Shown: positions 33,384 through 43,000, counted from the stretch's first letter. The stretch is 64,000 bases of DNA from Pseudomonas sp. R28(2017) (GCF_002112505.1 NZ_NEHW01000006.1:1-64000), one strand, 5' to 3'. Notes: generated by a model from the letters alone, not told the origin. Translations and numbers: made by a program.

Positions 33384-34861
33384 CCCTCGTTCGTTTCCAG
33401 ATGTGCATCGACGGCCAATGGCTCGATGCCCAGAGCGGCAAGACCTTCGACAGCCTCAACCCGGCCACTGCCCAGGCCTGGGCGCAACTGCCCGACGCCG
33501 ACGAAGCCGATGTCGAGCTGGCCGTACAGGCCGCCCAGCGTGCCTTCGACAGCAAGGCCTGGCGCAGCATCACCGCCACCGCACGTGGCAAGCTGCTGCG
33601 TCGCCTGGGTGACCTGATCGCCGAAAACAAGGAACACCTGGCCCAGCTGGAAAGCCGTGACAACGGCAAGCTGATCCGCGAAACCCGCGGCCAGGTCGGT
33701 TACCTGCCAGAGTTCTTCCACTACACCGCAGGCCTGGCCGACAAGCTCGAAGGCGGCACCCTGCCGCTGGACAAGCCGGACCTGTTCGCCTACACCGTGC
33801 ACGAGCCGATCGGCGTGGTGGCCGGGATCATCCCGTGGAACAGCCCGCTGTACCTGACCGCGATCAAGCTGGCCCCGGCCCTGGCCGCTGGCAACACCAT
33901 CGTGCTCAAGCCGTCCGAGCACGCCTCGGCGACCATCCTCGAGCTGGCCCGCCTGGCCCTGGAAGCCGGCTTCCCGCCAGGCGTGGTCAACGTGGTCACC
34001 GGCTACGGCCCCAGCACCGGCGCGGCGCTGACCCGCCACCCGCTGGTGCGCAAGATCGCCTTCACCGGCGGCGCCGCCACGGCCCGCCACGTGGTGCGCA
34101 GCAGTGCCGAGAACTTCGCCAAGCTGTCGCTGGAACTGGGCGGCAAGTCGCCGAACATCATCTTCGCCGACGCCGACCTGGACAGCGCCATCAACGGCGC
34201 CGTGGCCGGCATCTATGCCGCCTCCGGGCAAAGCTGCGTGGCGGGCTCGCGCCTGCTGGTACAGGACGAGATCTTCGACGAATTCGTCGAGCGCCTGATC
34301 GCCCGCGCCAAGCGCATCCGCATCGGCAACCCGCAGGACGATGCCAGCGAAATGGGCCCGATGGCCACCGCCCAGCAACTGGCCGTGGTCGAAGGCCTGG
34401 TCGCGGCGGCCAAGGCCGAAGGCGCCAAGCTGCACATGGGCGGCAAGCGTGCCGAGGTCGACGGTGAAGGCTGGTTCTACGAGCCGACCCTGTTCGAGTG
34501 CGACAGCAACTCGATGACCATCATGCAGGAAGAGGTATTCGGCCCGGTCGCTGCGGTGATCCGCTTCAAGACCGAGGAAGAGGCCCTGGCGATCGCCAAC
34601 GACTCGCAGTTCGGCCTCGCCGCCGGCATCTGGACCCGCGACCTGGGCCGCGCCCACCGCCTGGCCCGCGACGTGCGCTCGGGGATCATCTGGGTCAACA
34701 CCTACCGCGCCGTGTCGGCCATGGCGCCGATCGGCGGCTTCAAGAACAGCGGCTACGGCCGCGAGAGCGGCATCGATTCGGTGCTGGCCTATACCGAGCT
34801 GAAGACCGTGTGGATCAACCTGTCCACCGCGCCGATGCCCGACCCGTTTGTGATGCGCTAA
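33380..34861 (+). CDS. Aldehyde dehydrogenase
   Basis: A 493-residue NAD(P)-dependent aldehyde dehydrogenase of the betaine/succinate-semialdehyde-like superfamily. The catalytic Cys is Cys286 in GQSCVAGSRLLV; the general base is in LELGGKSPNIIF; the N-terminal cofactor segment is IPWNSPLYLTAIKLAPALAA. It probably oxidises a semialdehyde released by the hydrolase step. Its gene overlaps the hydrolase gene by 4 bases and is followed after 13 bases by the second flavin reductase. Confidence 0.92.
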   Translation: MTLVRFQMCIDGQWLDAQSGKTFDSLNPATAQAWAQLPDADEADVELAVQAAQRAFDSKAWRSITATARGKLLRRLGDLIAENKEHLAQLESRDNGKLIRETRGQVGYLPEFFHYTAGLADKLEGGTLPLDKPDLFAYTVHEPIGVVAGIIPWNSPLYLTAIKLAPALAAGNTIVLKPSEHASATILELARLALEAGFPPGVVNVVTGYGPSTGAALTRHPLVRKIAFTGGAATARHVVRSSAENFAKLSLELGGKSPNIIFADADLDSAINGAVAGIYAASGQSCVAGSRLLVQDEIFDEFVERLIARAKRIRIGNPQDDASEMGPMATAQQLAVVEGLVAAAKAEGAKLHMGGKRAEVDGEGWFYEPTLFECDSNSMTIMQEEVFGPVAAVIRFKTEEEALAIANDSQFGLAAGIWTRDLGRAHRLARDVRSGIIWVNTYRAVSAMAPIGGFKNSGYGRESGIDSVLAYTELKTVWINLSTAPMPDPFVMR

Positions 34862-34874
34862 GAGGTAGCACGAG

Positions 34875-35360
34875 ATGATCGAACCTGGCATCTACAAAGA
34901 CGTGATGGGCTCGTTCCCGTCCGGCGTCACCGTGGTCACCACCCTGGACGCCGACGGCGGCATCGTCGGCATCACCGCCAGCGCCTTCAGCGCGCTGTCG
35001 ATCGACCCGGCGCTGGTGCTGTTCTGCCCCAACTACGCGTCGGACACCTACCCGATCCTGCGGGACAGCAAGCAGTTCGCCATTCACCTGCTGTCCGCCG
35101 ACCAGACCGCCGAGGCCTATGCCTTCGCCGGCAAGGGCAAGGACAAGGCCAAGGGTGTGGAGTGGCACCTGAGCGAGCTGGGCAACCCGCTGCTGGCCAA
35201 GGCCACGGCGATCATCGAGTGCGAACTGTGGCGCGAATACGACGGCGGTGACCACGCGATCATCGTCGGCGCGGTGAAGAACCTGGTGCTGCCGGCCGAG
35301 CCGGTGACGCCGATGGTCTACCACAAGGGCAAGCTGGGCGCCCTGCCGCCCCTGGGCTGA
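34875..35360 (+). CDS. Flavin reductase (two-component monooxygenase partner), copy 2
   Basis: A 161-residue paralogue of the reductase at 29961, same length and colinear throughout (MIEPGIYKDVMGSFPSGVTV; GITASAFSALSIDPALVLFC; ECELWREYDGGDHAIIVGAV). No second LLM enzyme lies beside it. It may serve the same LLM protein under other conditions, or be a relic of operon duplication. AGAGGTAG precedes the ATG. Confidence 0.9.
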   Translation: MIEPGIYKDVMGSFPSGVTVVTTLDADGGIVGITASAFSALSIDPALVLFCPNYASDTYPILRDSKQFAIHLLSADQTAEAYAFAGKGKDKAKGVEWHLSELGNPLLAKATAIIECELWREYDGGDHAIIVGAVKNLVLPAEPVTPMVYHKGKLGALPPLG

Positions 35361-35372
35361 TACACCCAATGA

Positions 35373-35405
35373 ATCGGTGTTGACTGCTTCGCGGGCAACA
35401 CCGAT
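35373..35405 (+). other. Perfect hairpin in the flavin reductase to CMD gap
   Basis: ATCGGTGTTG (35373-35382) pairs with CAACACCGAT (35396-35405). No T-run follows, so it is more likely an RNA-stability or processing element than a terminator. The loop has a partial REP core (TTCGCGGGC). Confidence 0.6.
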
Positions 35406-35479
35406 GACCCTGTTTTCAGGGGCCGCGCTAATCGTCTCACCCTCGGTTGCGGTCCCTGTTTTATTCCGGAGTACTGCGC

Positions 35480-35869
35480 ATGAGCAACGAAAAGTACGAG
35501 AAAGGCCTGCAGATCCGCACCCAGGTGCTGGGCGAGGAATACGTCAACCGCTCGATCCAGAACGCCGACGCGTTCACCCAGCCGCTGCAGGAGCTGGTCA
35601 CCGAGTATTGCTGGGGCCACGTCTGGGGCCGCGAAGGCCTCTCGCTGAAAGAGCGCAGCATGATAAACTTGGCCATGATTTCCGCGCTCAACCGGCCCCA
35701 CGAGCTCAAGCTGCACATTCGCGGCGCATTGCGTAATGGCCTGAGCCGTGAACAGATTCGCGAGATCCTGCTCCAGGTCGGCATTTATTGCGGCGTGCCC
35801 GCGGCGGTGGACAGCTTCCGCCTGGCCCGCGAAGCGTTCGCTGAAGCCGATGCGGAGTCAACCCGTTAA
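35480..35869 (+). CDS. Carboxymuconolactone decarboxylase-family protein (PcaC-like)
   Basis: A 129-residue protein of the gamma-carboxymuconolactone decarboxylase family (MSNEKYEKGLQIRTQVLGEE, YCWGHVWGREGLSLKERSMI, ELKLHIRGALRNGLSREQIR). It is the PcaC type, without the CXXC of AhpD proteins. It may decarboxylate or isomerise a ring-opened intermediate. CCGGAG precedes the ATG at 35480. It lies in the GntR-controlled cluster, just before the regulator. Confidence 0.88.
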   Translation: MSNEKYEKGLQIRTQVLGEEYVNRSIQNADAFTQPLQELVTEYCWGHVWGREGLSLKERSMINLAMISALNRPHELKLHIRGALRNGLSREQIREILLQVGIYCGVPAAVDSFRLAREAFAEADAESTR

Positions 35870-35959
35870 CAGCGGGCTGTTCGAACCCACGCAAGGAGCA
35901 CCCGAGGTTCGTGGTGCTATTGCGGTTGCGGCCGGGCAGCCTCATTCAGAGCGCACTTG

Positions 35960-36724
35960 ATGAAACGCCAGCCCCTCGACGACAGCTTCAAGGTCAACCG
36001 CAACCCCGTTACCCTGCGCGAAATCGTGCTCGACAAGCTGCGCGGCGCGATCATGAACTTCCACCTGCTGCCGGGTGACCGCCTGGTCGAGCGCGACCTC
36101 TGCGACCGCCTCGGCGTCAGCCGCACCTCGGTGCGTGAGGCCCTGCGCCACCTGGAATCCGAAGGCCTGGTGGAGTTCGCCGATGCCAAGGGCCCGCGCG
36201 TGGCCATCATCACGCTGGAAGACGCCCGCGACATCTACGAGTTGCGCTGCGTGCTCGAAGGCCTGATCGTGCAATTGTTTACCCTCAACGCCAAGGCCAA
36301 GGACATCCGTGCCCTGGAACGCGCGCTGGAGGTCAACCGCGAAGCCCTCGAAGAAGGCGAGCTGCAACAGGTGCTGGACTCGGTGCAAGGCTTCTACGAC
36401 GTGCTCCTGGAAGGCTCCGGCAACCAGGTCGCGGCCCAGCAGCTGCGCCAGCTGCAGGCACGCATCAGCTACCTGCGCGCCACCTCGGTGTCGCAGGAAA
36501 ACCGCCGCGGCGCCAGCAACCGCGAGATGGAGAAGATCGTCGAGGCGATCAAGGGCGGCGACCCGCTGGTGGCCCACCAGGCCTCGGTCGACCACGTGCG
36601 CGCGGCCGCCAAGGTAGCCCTGGATTACCTGCGCCAGAAGCAGGACGACAACACCAAGGTGCGCGACATGGTCGAGCCTCTGGCGCTGAAGGAGCCACGT
36701 ATCGAACCCCGCATAGGCCGCTGA
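35960..36724 (+). CDS. GntR-family regulator with FCD domain (FadR type)
   Basis: A 254-residue regulator. N-terminal winged HTH, about residues 15-85: VTLREIVLDKLRGAIMNFHL, ERDLCDRLGVSRTSVREALR, LESEGLVEFADAKGPRVAII. C-terminal FCD helical effector domain, about 95-230 (IYELRCVLEGLIVQLFTLNA, HQASVDHVRAAAKVALDYLR). It is placed inside the catabolic cluster and is the probable owner of the three palindromes at 29722, 29893 and 31834. The effector would be the substrate or an intermediate. The ATG at 35960 is preceded only by a weak ribosome site. Confidence 0.9.
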   Translation: MKRQPLDDSFKVNRNPVTLREIVLDKLRGAIMNFHLLPGDRLVERDLCDRLGVSRTSVREALRHLESEGLVEFADAKGPRVAIITLEDARDIYELRCVLEGLIVQLFTLNAKAKDIRALERALEVNREALEEGELQQVLDSVQGFYDVLLEGSGNQVAAQQLRQLQARISYLRATSVSQENRRGASNREMEKIVEAIKGGDPLVAHQASVDHVRAAAKVALDYLRQKQDDNTKVRDMVEPLALKEPRIEPRIGR

Positions 36725-36725
36725 C

Positions 36726-37289
36726 ATGCCCAACGCCCCGCGCTACTGCCCGCACTGCACCACGGAACTGGCCCGGGGCGTTCCCACAGGCGACACCCAC
36801 GAACGCCTGCACTGCCCCGGCTGCGGCTACATCCATTACATCAACCCGAAGATCATCGCCGGTTGCATCATCGAGCGCGACGGCAAGTACCTGCTGTGCC
36901 AGCGCGCCATCCCGCCGCGCCCCGGTACCTGGACCTTGCCGGCCGGCTTCATGGAGGCCGGCGAGACCACCGAGCAGGCGGCCCTGCGCGAGGTGTGGGA
37001 AGAAAGCGGCGTGCGCGCCGACATCGTCTCGCCCTATTCGATCTTCAGCGTGCCGAAAATCAGCGAGGTGTACATCATCTTCCGCGCCATCGCCACCGAG
37101 GAAACTGGGCAGTATGGGCCGGAGACACTGGCGTACAAGTTCTTCGAACCCGACGAAATACCCTGGGATGAGATCTACTACCCGGCGATCCGGCAGATTC
37201 TGGAGCGCTACATCCTCGAACGCCAGGCGGGGGTCTATGGCATCTACATGGGTAACGACGACACCGGCAAGGTGCACTTCATTCGCTGA
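36726..37289 (+). CDS. NUDIX hydrolase with N-terminal zinc ribbon
   Basis: A 187-residue protein. A zinc ribbon (YCPHC and HCPGC, residues about 5-35) is followed by a NUDIX domain with the complete Nudix box GFMEAGETTEQAALREVWEESGV-type pattern (GX5EX7REVXEEXG). This is a NudC/ADP-ribose-like class that is common in Pseudomonas. It begins one base after the GntR stop codon and so is cotranscribed, but it may be a housekeeping gene and not part of the pathway. Confidence 0.9.
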   Translation: MPNAPRYCPHCTTELARGVPTGDTHERLHCPGCGYIHYINPKIIAGCIIERDGKYLLCQRAIPPRPGTWTLPAGFMEAGETTEQAALREVWEESGVRADIVSPYSIFSVPKISEVYIIFRAIATEETGQYGPETLAYKFFEPDEIPWDEIYYPAIRQILERYILERQAGVYGIYMGNDDTGKVHFIR

Positions 37290-37374
37290 ACATGCATTGG
37301 CCTCACAATCCCCTCGCCAAGCGTCTATTCTGGGTGCACCCTAAAGGCCTTGTACAAGAGGACCGGCAGCGCAA

Positions 37375-39543
37375 ATGGCGAAATGGCTAGACGGCGGCGG
37401 CCTGATGGGCGAGCGCATCCGCAAGCATGACTGGACAAGCACCCGCTTGGGCCCACTGGAAGCCTGGCCAGATGCACTCAAGACCACCGTGGCCCTGTGC
37501 CTGGCCTCGCGCTTCCCGCAGGCCGTGCTCTGGGGCCAGGAGCTGATCACCCTGCACAACGATGCCTTCGCCCAGATCCTGGGGCAAAAACCCCAGGCGC
37601 TGGGCAGGCCGTTCAGCGAGGTCTGGCAAGAGGCCTGGCCCGAAATCAGCGCCATGGCCAACCGGGCGTTGGCCGGCGAGGCCGTGTTTATCCAGGATTT
37701 CCCGCTGGTCATCGACCGCAACGGCGCACCCGAGCGGGCGTATTTCACCTTCTGCTACAGCCCGATCCGCGACCATGACGGCACTATATTGGGCATGCTC
37801 GACACGGTGACCGAAACCACCACCAGCGTGGTCACCAACCAGCGCCTGCACTTTCTCGACAACCTCAGCCGCGCGGTAACCAATGCAACCGCCCCTGACG
37901 AGATCATGGCCATCACCACGGGTTTGCTGGTCGAGCACCTCAAGCTGACCAGTTGCGCCTACGCCGTGATGGAAGCGGACGAGGACGGCTTCACCATCTG
38001 CGGCGATTCGGTGGCCCCCGGCTCGCCACGGCTGGTGGGCCAGTACCGCCTGGCCGACTTCGGGCGCCTGGCGGTCAGCCGCCTGCGCAGCGGCCAACCC
38101 CTGGTGATCAACGACAACCTGGCCGAACTGGCTCCCGAGGAGGCCGCCACGTTCCAGGCCATCGGTATCACCGCGACCATCTGCATGCCGCTGATCAAGG
38201 ACGGGCGCCTCACCGCGCTGATGGCGATCCACGACAACGTGGCACGCGTGTGGAGCGGCTATGAAAAGGCCTTGCTCAGCGAAGTGACCGACCGTTGCTG
38301 GGCGCATATCCAGCGGGTCCAGTCCCATGCCGAAGTGCGTGAGACCATGGCCGCACTGGAAGCGCTCAACGCCACCCTGGAGCAGCGCGTCGAAGAACGC
38401 ACCACCCAGCTGCTGCATACCGAAGCCGTGCTGCGCCAGACCCAGAAGCTCGAAGCCATCGGCCAGCTGACTGGCGGCGTGGCCCACGACTTCAACAACC
38501 TGCTGACCATCATCCGTTCCTCGCTGCATTTTTTGCAGCGCCCCGACCTCGATGGCACGCGACGCGAACGCTACTTCAAGACCATGACCGACTCGGTCGA
38601 CCGGGGCGCCAAGCTGACCGGCCAGTTGCTCGCCTTCGCCCGGCGCCAGGCCCTCAGCCCGCAGGTGTTCGAAGCCGGGCCACGGCTGGAGGCCATGGCC
38701 GACATGCTCGATACCGCCACCGGTGCGCGAATCAAGGTGGAGTTGCAACTGCCTCAAGCGCCCTGCCATATCCGCGCCGACCTCAGCCAGCTGGAAACGG
38801 CGGTGATCAACCTGATGCTCAATGGCCGCGATGCCATGGCCGGCCAAGGCACCCTGCGCCTGCACTTGCTGGCCGACCAGCACATGCCCGGGCAGACCGG
38901 GGCATTTGCCGCGATCTCGGTGACCGACAGCGGCGTCGGCATCGCCCCCGAGTTGCTCGAGCGCATCTTCGACCCGTTCTTCACCACCAAGGCACCTGGC
39001 GAGGGGACCGGCCTGGGCCTGTCCCAGGTGTTCGGTTTCGCCAAGCAGTCGGGTGGCGACGTCAAGGTCAGCAGCATTCAGGGCCAGGGCACCCGCTTTA
39101 CCCTGTACCTGCCGCAGGTGCCTGCGCAGGCCGCGGAACTGGCCGGCCCTGCCGATGACCACGCAAAGGCCCAGCCCATTGGCGAGCAGCGGCACGTGCT
39201 GGTGGTCGAAGACAACCCCGATGTCGGTAACTTTACCGCGCAGATTCTCCAGGACCATGGCTACCGCATCAGCTGGGCCAGCTCGGCCGAGGAGGCATTG
39301 ACCCTGCTGGAAGGGCCGAATGGCGATTTCGACGCCGTGTTCTCCGACGTGGTCATGCCGGGTATGGGTGGCCTGGCCCTGGCCAGGCTATTGCGCCAGC
39401 AGCGGCCTCGGCTACCGGTGATCCTGACCTCGGGCTACAGTGAGGCGATCGCCGAAGGCGGCCATCAGGGTTTCGCCTTCCTGGCCAAGCCATATTCTGC
39501 CGAGCAGGTGTGCCAGATGCTTGGCAAGGTACTGGGCAACTGA
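37375..39543 (+). CDS. Hybrid sensor histidine kinase: PAS-GAF-HisKA-HATPase-REC
   Basis: A 722-residue cytoplasmic hybrid kinase with no membrane helix. Order: N-terminal PAS-like domain (about 10-150, [20 protein letters not shown]), GAF-like domain (about 160-310), HisKA with phospho-His in [20 protein letters not shown], ATPase with N, G1 and G2 boxes ([43 protein letters not shown]), receiver domain with phospho-Asp in [11 protein letters not shown]. The gene at 39544-41706 has the same architecture and converges on it tail to tail with no gap. The receiver may pass signal to a partner response regulator not seen here. Confidence 0.92.
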   Translation: MAKWLDGGGLMGERIRKHDWTSTRLGPLEAWPDALKTTVALCLASRFPQAVLWGQELITLHNDAFAQILGQKPQALGRPFSEVWQEAWPEISAMANRALAGEAVFIQDFPLVIDRNGAPERAYFTFCYSPIRDHDGTILGMLDTVTETTTSVVTNQRLHFLDNLSRAVTNATAPDEIMAITTGLLVEHLKLTSCAYAVMEADEDGFTICGDSVAPGSPRLVGQYRLADFGRLAVSRLRSGQPLVINDNLAELAPEEAATFQAIGITATICMPLIKDGRLTALMAIHDNVARVWSGYEKALLSEVTDRCWAHIQRVQSHAEVRETMAALEALNATLEQRVEERTTQLLHTEAVLRQTQKLEAIGQLTGGVAHDFNNLLTIIRSSLHFLQRPDLDGTRRERYFKTMTDSVDRGAKLTGQLLAFARRQALSPQVFEAGPRLEAMADMLDTATGARIKVELQLPQAPCHIRADLSQLETAVINLMLNGRDAMAGQGTLRLHLLADQHMPGQTGAFAAISVTDSGVGIAPELLERIFDPFFTTKAPGEGTGLGLSQVFGFAKQSGGDVKVSSIQGQGTRFTLYLPQVPAQAAELAGPADDHAKAQPIGEQRHVLVVEDNPDVGNFTAQILQDHGYRISWASSAEEALTLLEGPNGDFDAVFSDVVMPGMGGLALARLLRQQRPRLPVILTSGYSEAIAEGGHQGFAFLAKPYSAEQVCQMLGKVLGN

Positions 39544-41706
39544 TCAGCGTGGGTTAGCCAGCAAACGCGCCACGCTTTGCGCCAGCTCCGCCTGCCGGTA
39601 AGGCTTGCGCAGCACCTCGAAGCCCTTGAGCTCGCGCGGCGTGAGGTTGGCATAGCCGGTAATGATCAGCACCGGCAGATCCGCCTGGCGCTCACGCATC
39701 CGCTGGGCAAAACGCACCCCGGTCATCTCGGCCATGACATGGTCGGTGACCAGCACATCCGGCAGCCAGCCCTGGTCCAGCAAATGCAATGCCGCCGCCG
39801 CATTGCCCGCCTCCGTCACCTCATAACCCAGGTCGCGCAACTGCGCGGCCGTGGCATGGCGCACGATCTCCTCATCATCCACCAGCAGCACCCGGCAGGG
39901 CCGATCGGCCTGCGGCGCCTCGGGCCAGTCAGTGTCCCGGCTGGGTGCCGCCACATCACTGACTGGTAACCACAGGGTGGCCGTGGTGCCCTGCCCCGGC
40001 TGCGAGTCGATGGCGAAGCCACCGCCCGACTGCAGCGCCAGGCCCTGGACCATCGGCAGGCCCAGGCCAGTGCCCTTGCCCACGCCCTTGGTCGAGTAGA
40101 ACGGCTCGATGCAGCGGCGCAGTTGCTCGTCGGTCATGCCGCAGCCGCCGTCACGCACCTGCAGCCAGAGCAGACGTGCCGCGGCCACGCCGTCCGGCCG
40201 GGGCGGGCCGTCGCTGTCGAGCCCGGCCGTGATGTCCAGCATGCCGCCATCGGGCATGGCATCACGGGCATTGACCACCAGGTTGAGCAAGGCCAGCTCC
40301 AGTTGGTGAGGGTCAGCGACCACCGCAGGCAAGGCCGGGTCTATCTGCACCTGCACGGCGATGGTCGGCCCCAGCGAGCGGGCAATCAGCTCGCGCATGT
40401 CCACGACCAGGGCCGCCAGCGACACTGGCTGCGGCTTGAGGGTCTGGCGCCGGGCGAAACTGAGCAGGCGCCCCACCAGATTGCGCGCCCGCTCGGCCGC
40501 CTGCAGCCCCCCCTCGATCAATCGCGGGCCACGCTCCGATTGCGGGTGCCGGCGCAACAGCTCGAACGAGGCGATGATCGGCGTCAACATGTTGTTGAGG
40601 TCGTGGGCGATGCCGCCGGTCAACTGCCCGATCATCTCCAGCTTGTGCGCCTCGTGCAGTTGCAGCATTGCCGCCTCGCGCTCGGCCAGCGCGGTCGCGA
40701 CGCGGTCCTCGAGGCTTTCGTTGAGCAGGTGCAATGCCCGTTCGGCGCGGGCATGGGTGATGGCAGCCCAGGTTTGCTTGGCAGTTTCCTCGATCAACTG
40801 GCATTCGTCTTCGAAACACTGGCGCGGGCTATGGAAATGCACACCCAGCATCGCCTCGAGGCGCCCGGCGCGCAGGACCGGGGCATGCAGCGTGGCGCAC
40901 AGGCCATTGGCCTGTGTTTCATAGGCCTGCTGTACCACCTGGCCCGCCGCCAGTTGTTCACGCAGCGACGTGCCGAAGCTTGCGTAGTCATGCTCCCCGA
41001 CCATGGAGGGCACGCCGTCGACCCAGTCGTGGGCCACCCGGAAGCCGCTGCCATCGCCTCGGTCCTCACCGAAGCAGACCCGTGCAGCCCCCAGCTCTTG
41101 GGCCAGGCGCTGCACCGCATAGGCCTCGATGCGCTCGGCCCCGCCCAGCCCCGGCAAGGTCCGACCCAGCTCCAGCAAGAACGCCTGGCGCTGCTGGAAG
41201 CGCACCCGCTCGGTGGTATCGGCAACCAGGCACAACACACCGCCGACGCTGCCATCGGCCTCGCGGACCGCGGAATAGGACACATCGAAGTAGACGGTTT
41301 CGCCCAGCCCCCGGCGCTCCATATAGAAGGGGCGATCCTTGGCCCAGAAGGTTTGGCCGGTCTCGCGCACGCCACGCAGCAGGGGTTCGAGGTCATCCCA
41401 CAATTCGCTCCAGTGCTCCTGCGCTGGCCGCCCCAGGGCCTGCGGGTGCTTGGTGCCGATGGTCGGGACGTAGGCATCGTTGTACAGCGCCACATAGGCA
41501 TCGCCCCAGAACAGCACGAACTGCGCCTGGGCCGGCAACAGCGTGGCCATCACTGCCTGCAGGTGCGGCGACCAGGTGTTTGGCGGGCCCAGCGGGGCGC
41601 TGCTCCAGTCCATTGACTGCAGCAGGTTGCCAACATTGCCACCGTTGAGCAGGAAGCTCGGCGGCGGTTTCAGGGTGTCCTTGCGGTGTTGCTGAAGCGA
41701 TCTCAT
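39544..41706 (-). CDS. Hybrid sensor histidine kinase: PAS-GAF-HisKA-HATPase-REC (paralogue)
   Basis: A 720-residue kinase with the same domain order and near-identical length as its convergent neighbour. PAS-like domain (WSSAPLGPPNTWSPHLQAVM), GAF-like domain, HisKA (GGIAHDLNNMLTPIIASFEL), ATPase (LVVNARDAMPD, GCGMTDEQLRRCIEPFYST, GKGTGLGLPMVQGL), receiver (VLVTDHVMAEMTGVRF). The stop codons of the two genes touch (39543/39544), so transcription from both must collide. Signal unknown; soluble sensor domains suggest a cytoplasmic or light-type cue. No ribosome site was found before the ATG at 41706. Confidence 0.9.
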   Translation of the reverse strand: MRSLQQHRKDTLKPPPSFLLNGGNVGNLLQSMDWSSAPLGPPNTWSPHLQAVMATLLPAQAQFVLFWGDAYVALYNDAYVPTIGTKHPQALGRPAQEHWSELWDDLEPLLRGVRETGQTFWAKDRPFYMERRGLGETVYFDVSYSAVREADGSVGGVLCLVADTTERVRFQQRQAFLLELGRTLPGLGGAERIEAYAVQRLAQELGAARVCFGEDRGDGSGFRVAHDWVDGVPSMVGEHDYASFGTSLREQLAAGQVVQQAYETQANGLCATLHAPVLRAGRLEAMLGVHFHSPRQCFEDECQLIEETAKQTWAAITHARAERALHLLNESLEDRVATALAEREAAMLQLHEAHKLEMIGQLTGGIAHDLNNMLTPIIASFELLRRHPQSERGPRLIEGGLQAAERARNLVGRLLSFARRQTLKPQPVSLAALVVDMRELIARSLGPTIAVQVQIDPALPAVVADPHQLELALLNLVVNARDAMPDGGMLDITAGLDSDGPPRPDGVAAARLLWLQVRDGGCGMTDEQLRRCIEPFYSTKGVGKGTGLGLPMVQGLALQSGGGFAIDSQPGQGTTATLWLPVSDVAAPSRDTDWPEAPQADRPCRVLLVDDEEIVRHATAAQLRDLGYEVTEAGNAAAALHLLDQGWLPDVLVTDHVMAEMTGVRFAQRMRERQADLPVLIITGYANLTPRELKGFEVLRKPYRQAELAQSVARLLANPR

Positions 41707-41808
41707 GTCTGGGAAGTCCCGGGCACATTGCCATCCATCTCTGGATAGGAGATCTGCGAGCAGCCGTTCGTTCCGCTTTATTTTGCCGAGCGATCAGCGG
41801 TGGGCCCT

Positions 41809-42423
41809 TCAGCGCAACTGGCCGACGATCAGCCCCAACGCCACCGCCACCATCGCCACCCCAGAAACCCGTCCAACCCACCTGGCGGCACCGGGCCGGC
41901 TACTCAACACGGCCTTGGCGCCGTAACCGACCAGCGAATAGATGACCAGCGAACTGCACAGGTGCACCAGCCCCAGCAGCAGGATCTGCAGCGGCACCGG
42001 CCAGCTCGACTGCGGGTCGGTGAACTGCGGCAGCAGCGCCAGGAACAGCAGGAACACCTTCGGGTTGAGCCCGCTCACGCAAAAGCCCTTGAATGCCCAG
42101 CGCGACCCCGACTCGCCCACGCTGGCCTGCCCCGCCTGCGGCGCCGCCGGGCTGAGCAGCAGGTTGCCGCCCAACCACAACAGGTAGGCGCAACCGGCCA
42201 GGGTCAGCAGGGTCATCGCCAGCGGGTGGCCGGCCAGCAGGCTGCCCACCCCTGCCGCCACCACCAGGGTGGCCAGAAAATGCCCCGACAACATGCCCGC
42301 CACCGCAGGCATCACCCAGCGCCCGCGCATGCCCGCCGAAATGGCATAGGCCCAGTCGGCCCCGGGGGTGATCACGAACAGCAACGACACGGCCCAGAAC
42401 GCCGTCAGCACACTGATTGCCAC
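41809..42423 (-). CDS. LysE-family amino acid exporter
   Basis: A 204-residue inner-membrane protein with about six helices. It has the LysE/RhtB signature near the N-terminus (VITPGADWAYAISAGMRGRW) and later AFKGFCVSGLNPKVFLLFLA. It exports amino acids or related metabolites. It is divergent from an Lrp-type gene about 110 bases away, as is typical for such exporters, which that regulator probably controls. Confidence 0.9.
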   Translation of the reverse strand: MAISVLTAFWAVSLLFVITPGADWAYAISAGMRGRWVMPAVAGMLSGHFLATLVVAAGVGSLLAGHPLAMTLLTLAGCAYLLWLGGNLLLSPAAPQAGQASVGESGSRWAFKGFCVSGLNPKVFLLFLALLPQFTDPQSSWPVPLQILLLGLVHLCSSLVIYSLVGYGAKAVLSSRPGAARWVGRVSGVAMVAVALGLIVGQLR

Positions 42424-42534
42424 TTGAGTCTTCCTTTCACACAGTTTGGATGTGAAGAAAGCCTACGGATTCCGCCCGGGAATTTTCTTTCGTATATTTC
42501 CCCTGTTGCCAATCTTGTTGGAAGATTCTCCTCA

Positions 42535-42987
42535 GTGGACAGAACAGACCGAAAGATCCTTGCCGAGCTGCAAAAAGATGGTCGCCTCTCGGTGACCGAG
42601 TTGGCCGACCGTGTAGGGCTAAGCCTGTCGCCCTGCCACCGCCGGCTCAAGGCGCTGGAGGAGGCCGGCGCCATCCTGGGCTACCACGCGCGCCTGGCGC
42701 CCAGTGCATTGGGGCTGAACTTTGCCGCGCTGGTGTTCGTGACACTGCGCGAGGTGACCCGCCAGCCGGTGGCGGATTTCGAAGCGGCGCTGGCGGAGAT
42801 TGCGCAGATCGTCGAGGCCCAGCGGCTGTTCGGCGACCCGGATTACCTGCTGCATGTGGTGGCCAGGGACTTGCCGGCGTTCCAGAAGCTGTATGACGAG
42901 CAGTTGACCAGCATTCCCAATGTGAAGCGCTTGAGCTCGACGTTGGTGATGAAGGAAGTGATTCAGGACCGGCTGTTGCCGATGTAG
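42535..42987 (+). CDS. Lrp/AsnC-family transcriptional regulator
   Basis: A 150-residue Lrp regulator: HTH (DRTDRKILAELQKDGRLSVT, LADRVGLSLSPCHRRLKALE) and the C-terminal RAM ligand domain (GLNFAALVFVTLREVTRQPV, GDPDYLLHVVARDLPAFQKL). I choose GTG 42535 because it begins at the usual family start; the frame is open far upstream but that part overlaps LysE. It is divergent from the LysE-type exporter and probably senses an amino acid. A REP pair follows. Confidence 0.9.
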   Translation: MDRTDRKILAELQKDGRLSVTELADRVGLSLSPCHRRLKALEEAGAILGYHARLAPSALGLNFAALVFVTLREVTRQPVADFEAALAEIAQIVEAQRLFGDPDYLLHVVARDLPAFQKLYDEQLTSIPNVKRLSSTLVMKEVIQDRLLPM

Positions 42988-43000
42988 CTGTATTGCCTGT

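Noticed and set aside
33107..34891. Reverse frame of 594 codons opposite hydrolase and aldehyde dehydrogenase
   Set aside because: Shadow of two strongly supported genes; no motif, no ribosome site.
29961..36724. Calling the cluster a canonical Rut pyrimidine pathway
   Set aside because: RutB, RutC and RutE equivalents are absent, and AmS, aldehyde dehydrogenase and PcaC-like genes are extra; only the logic is shared.
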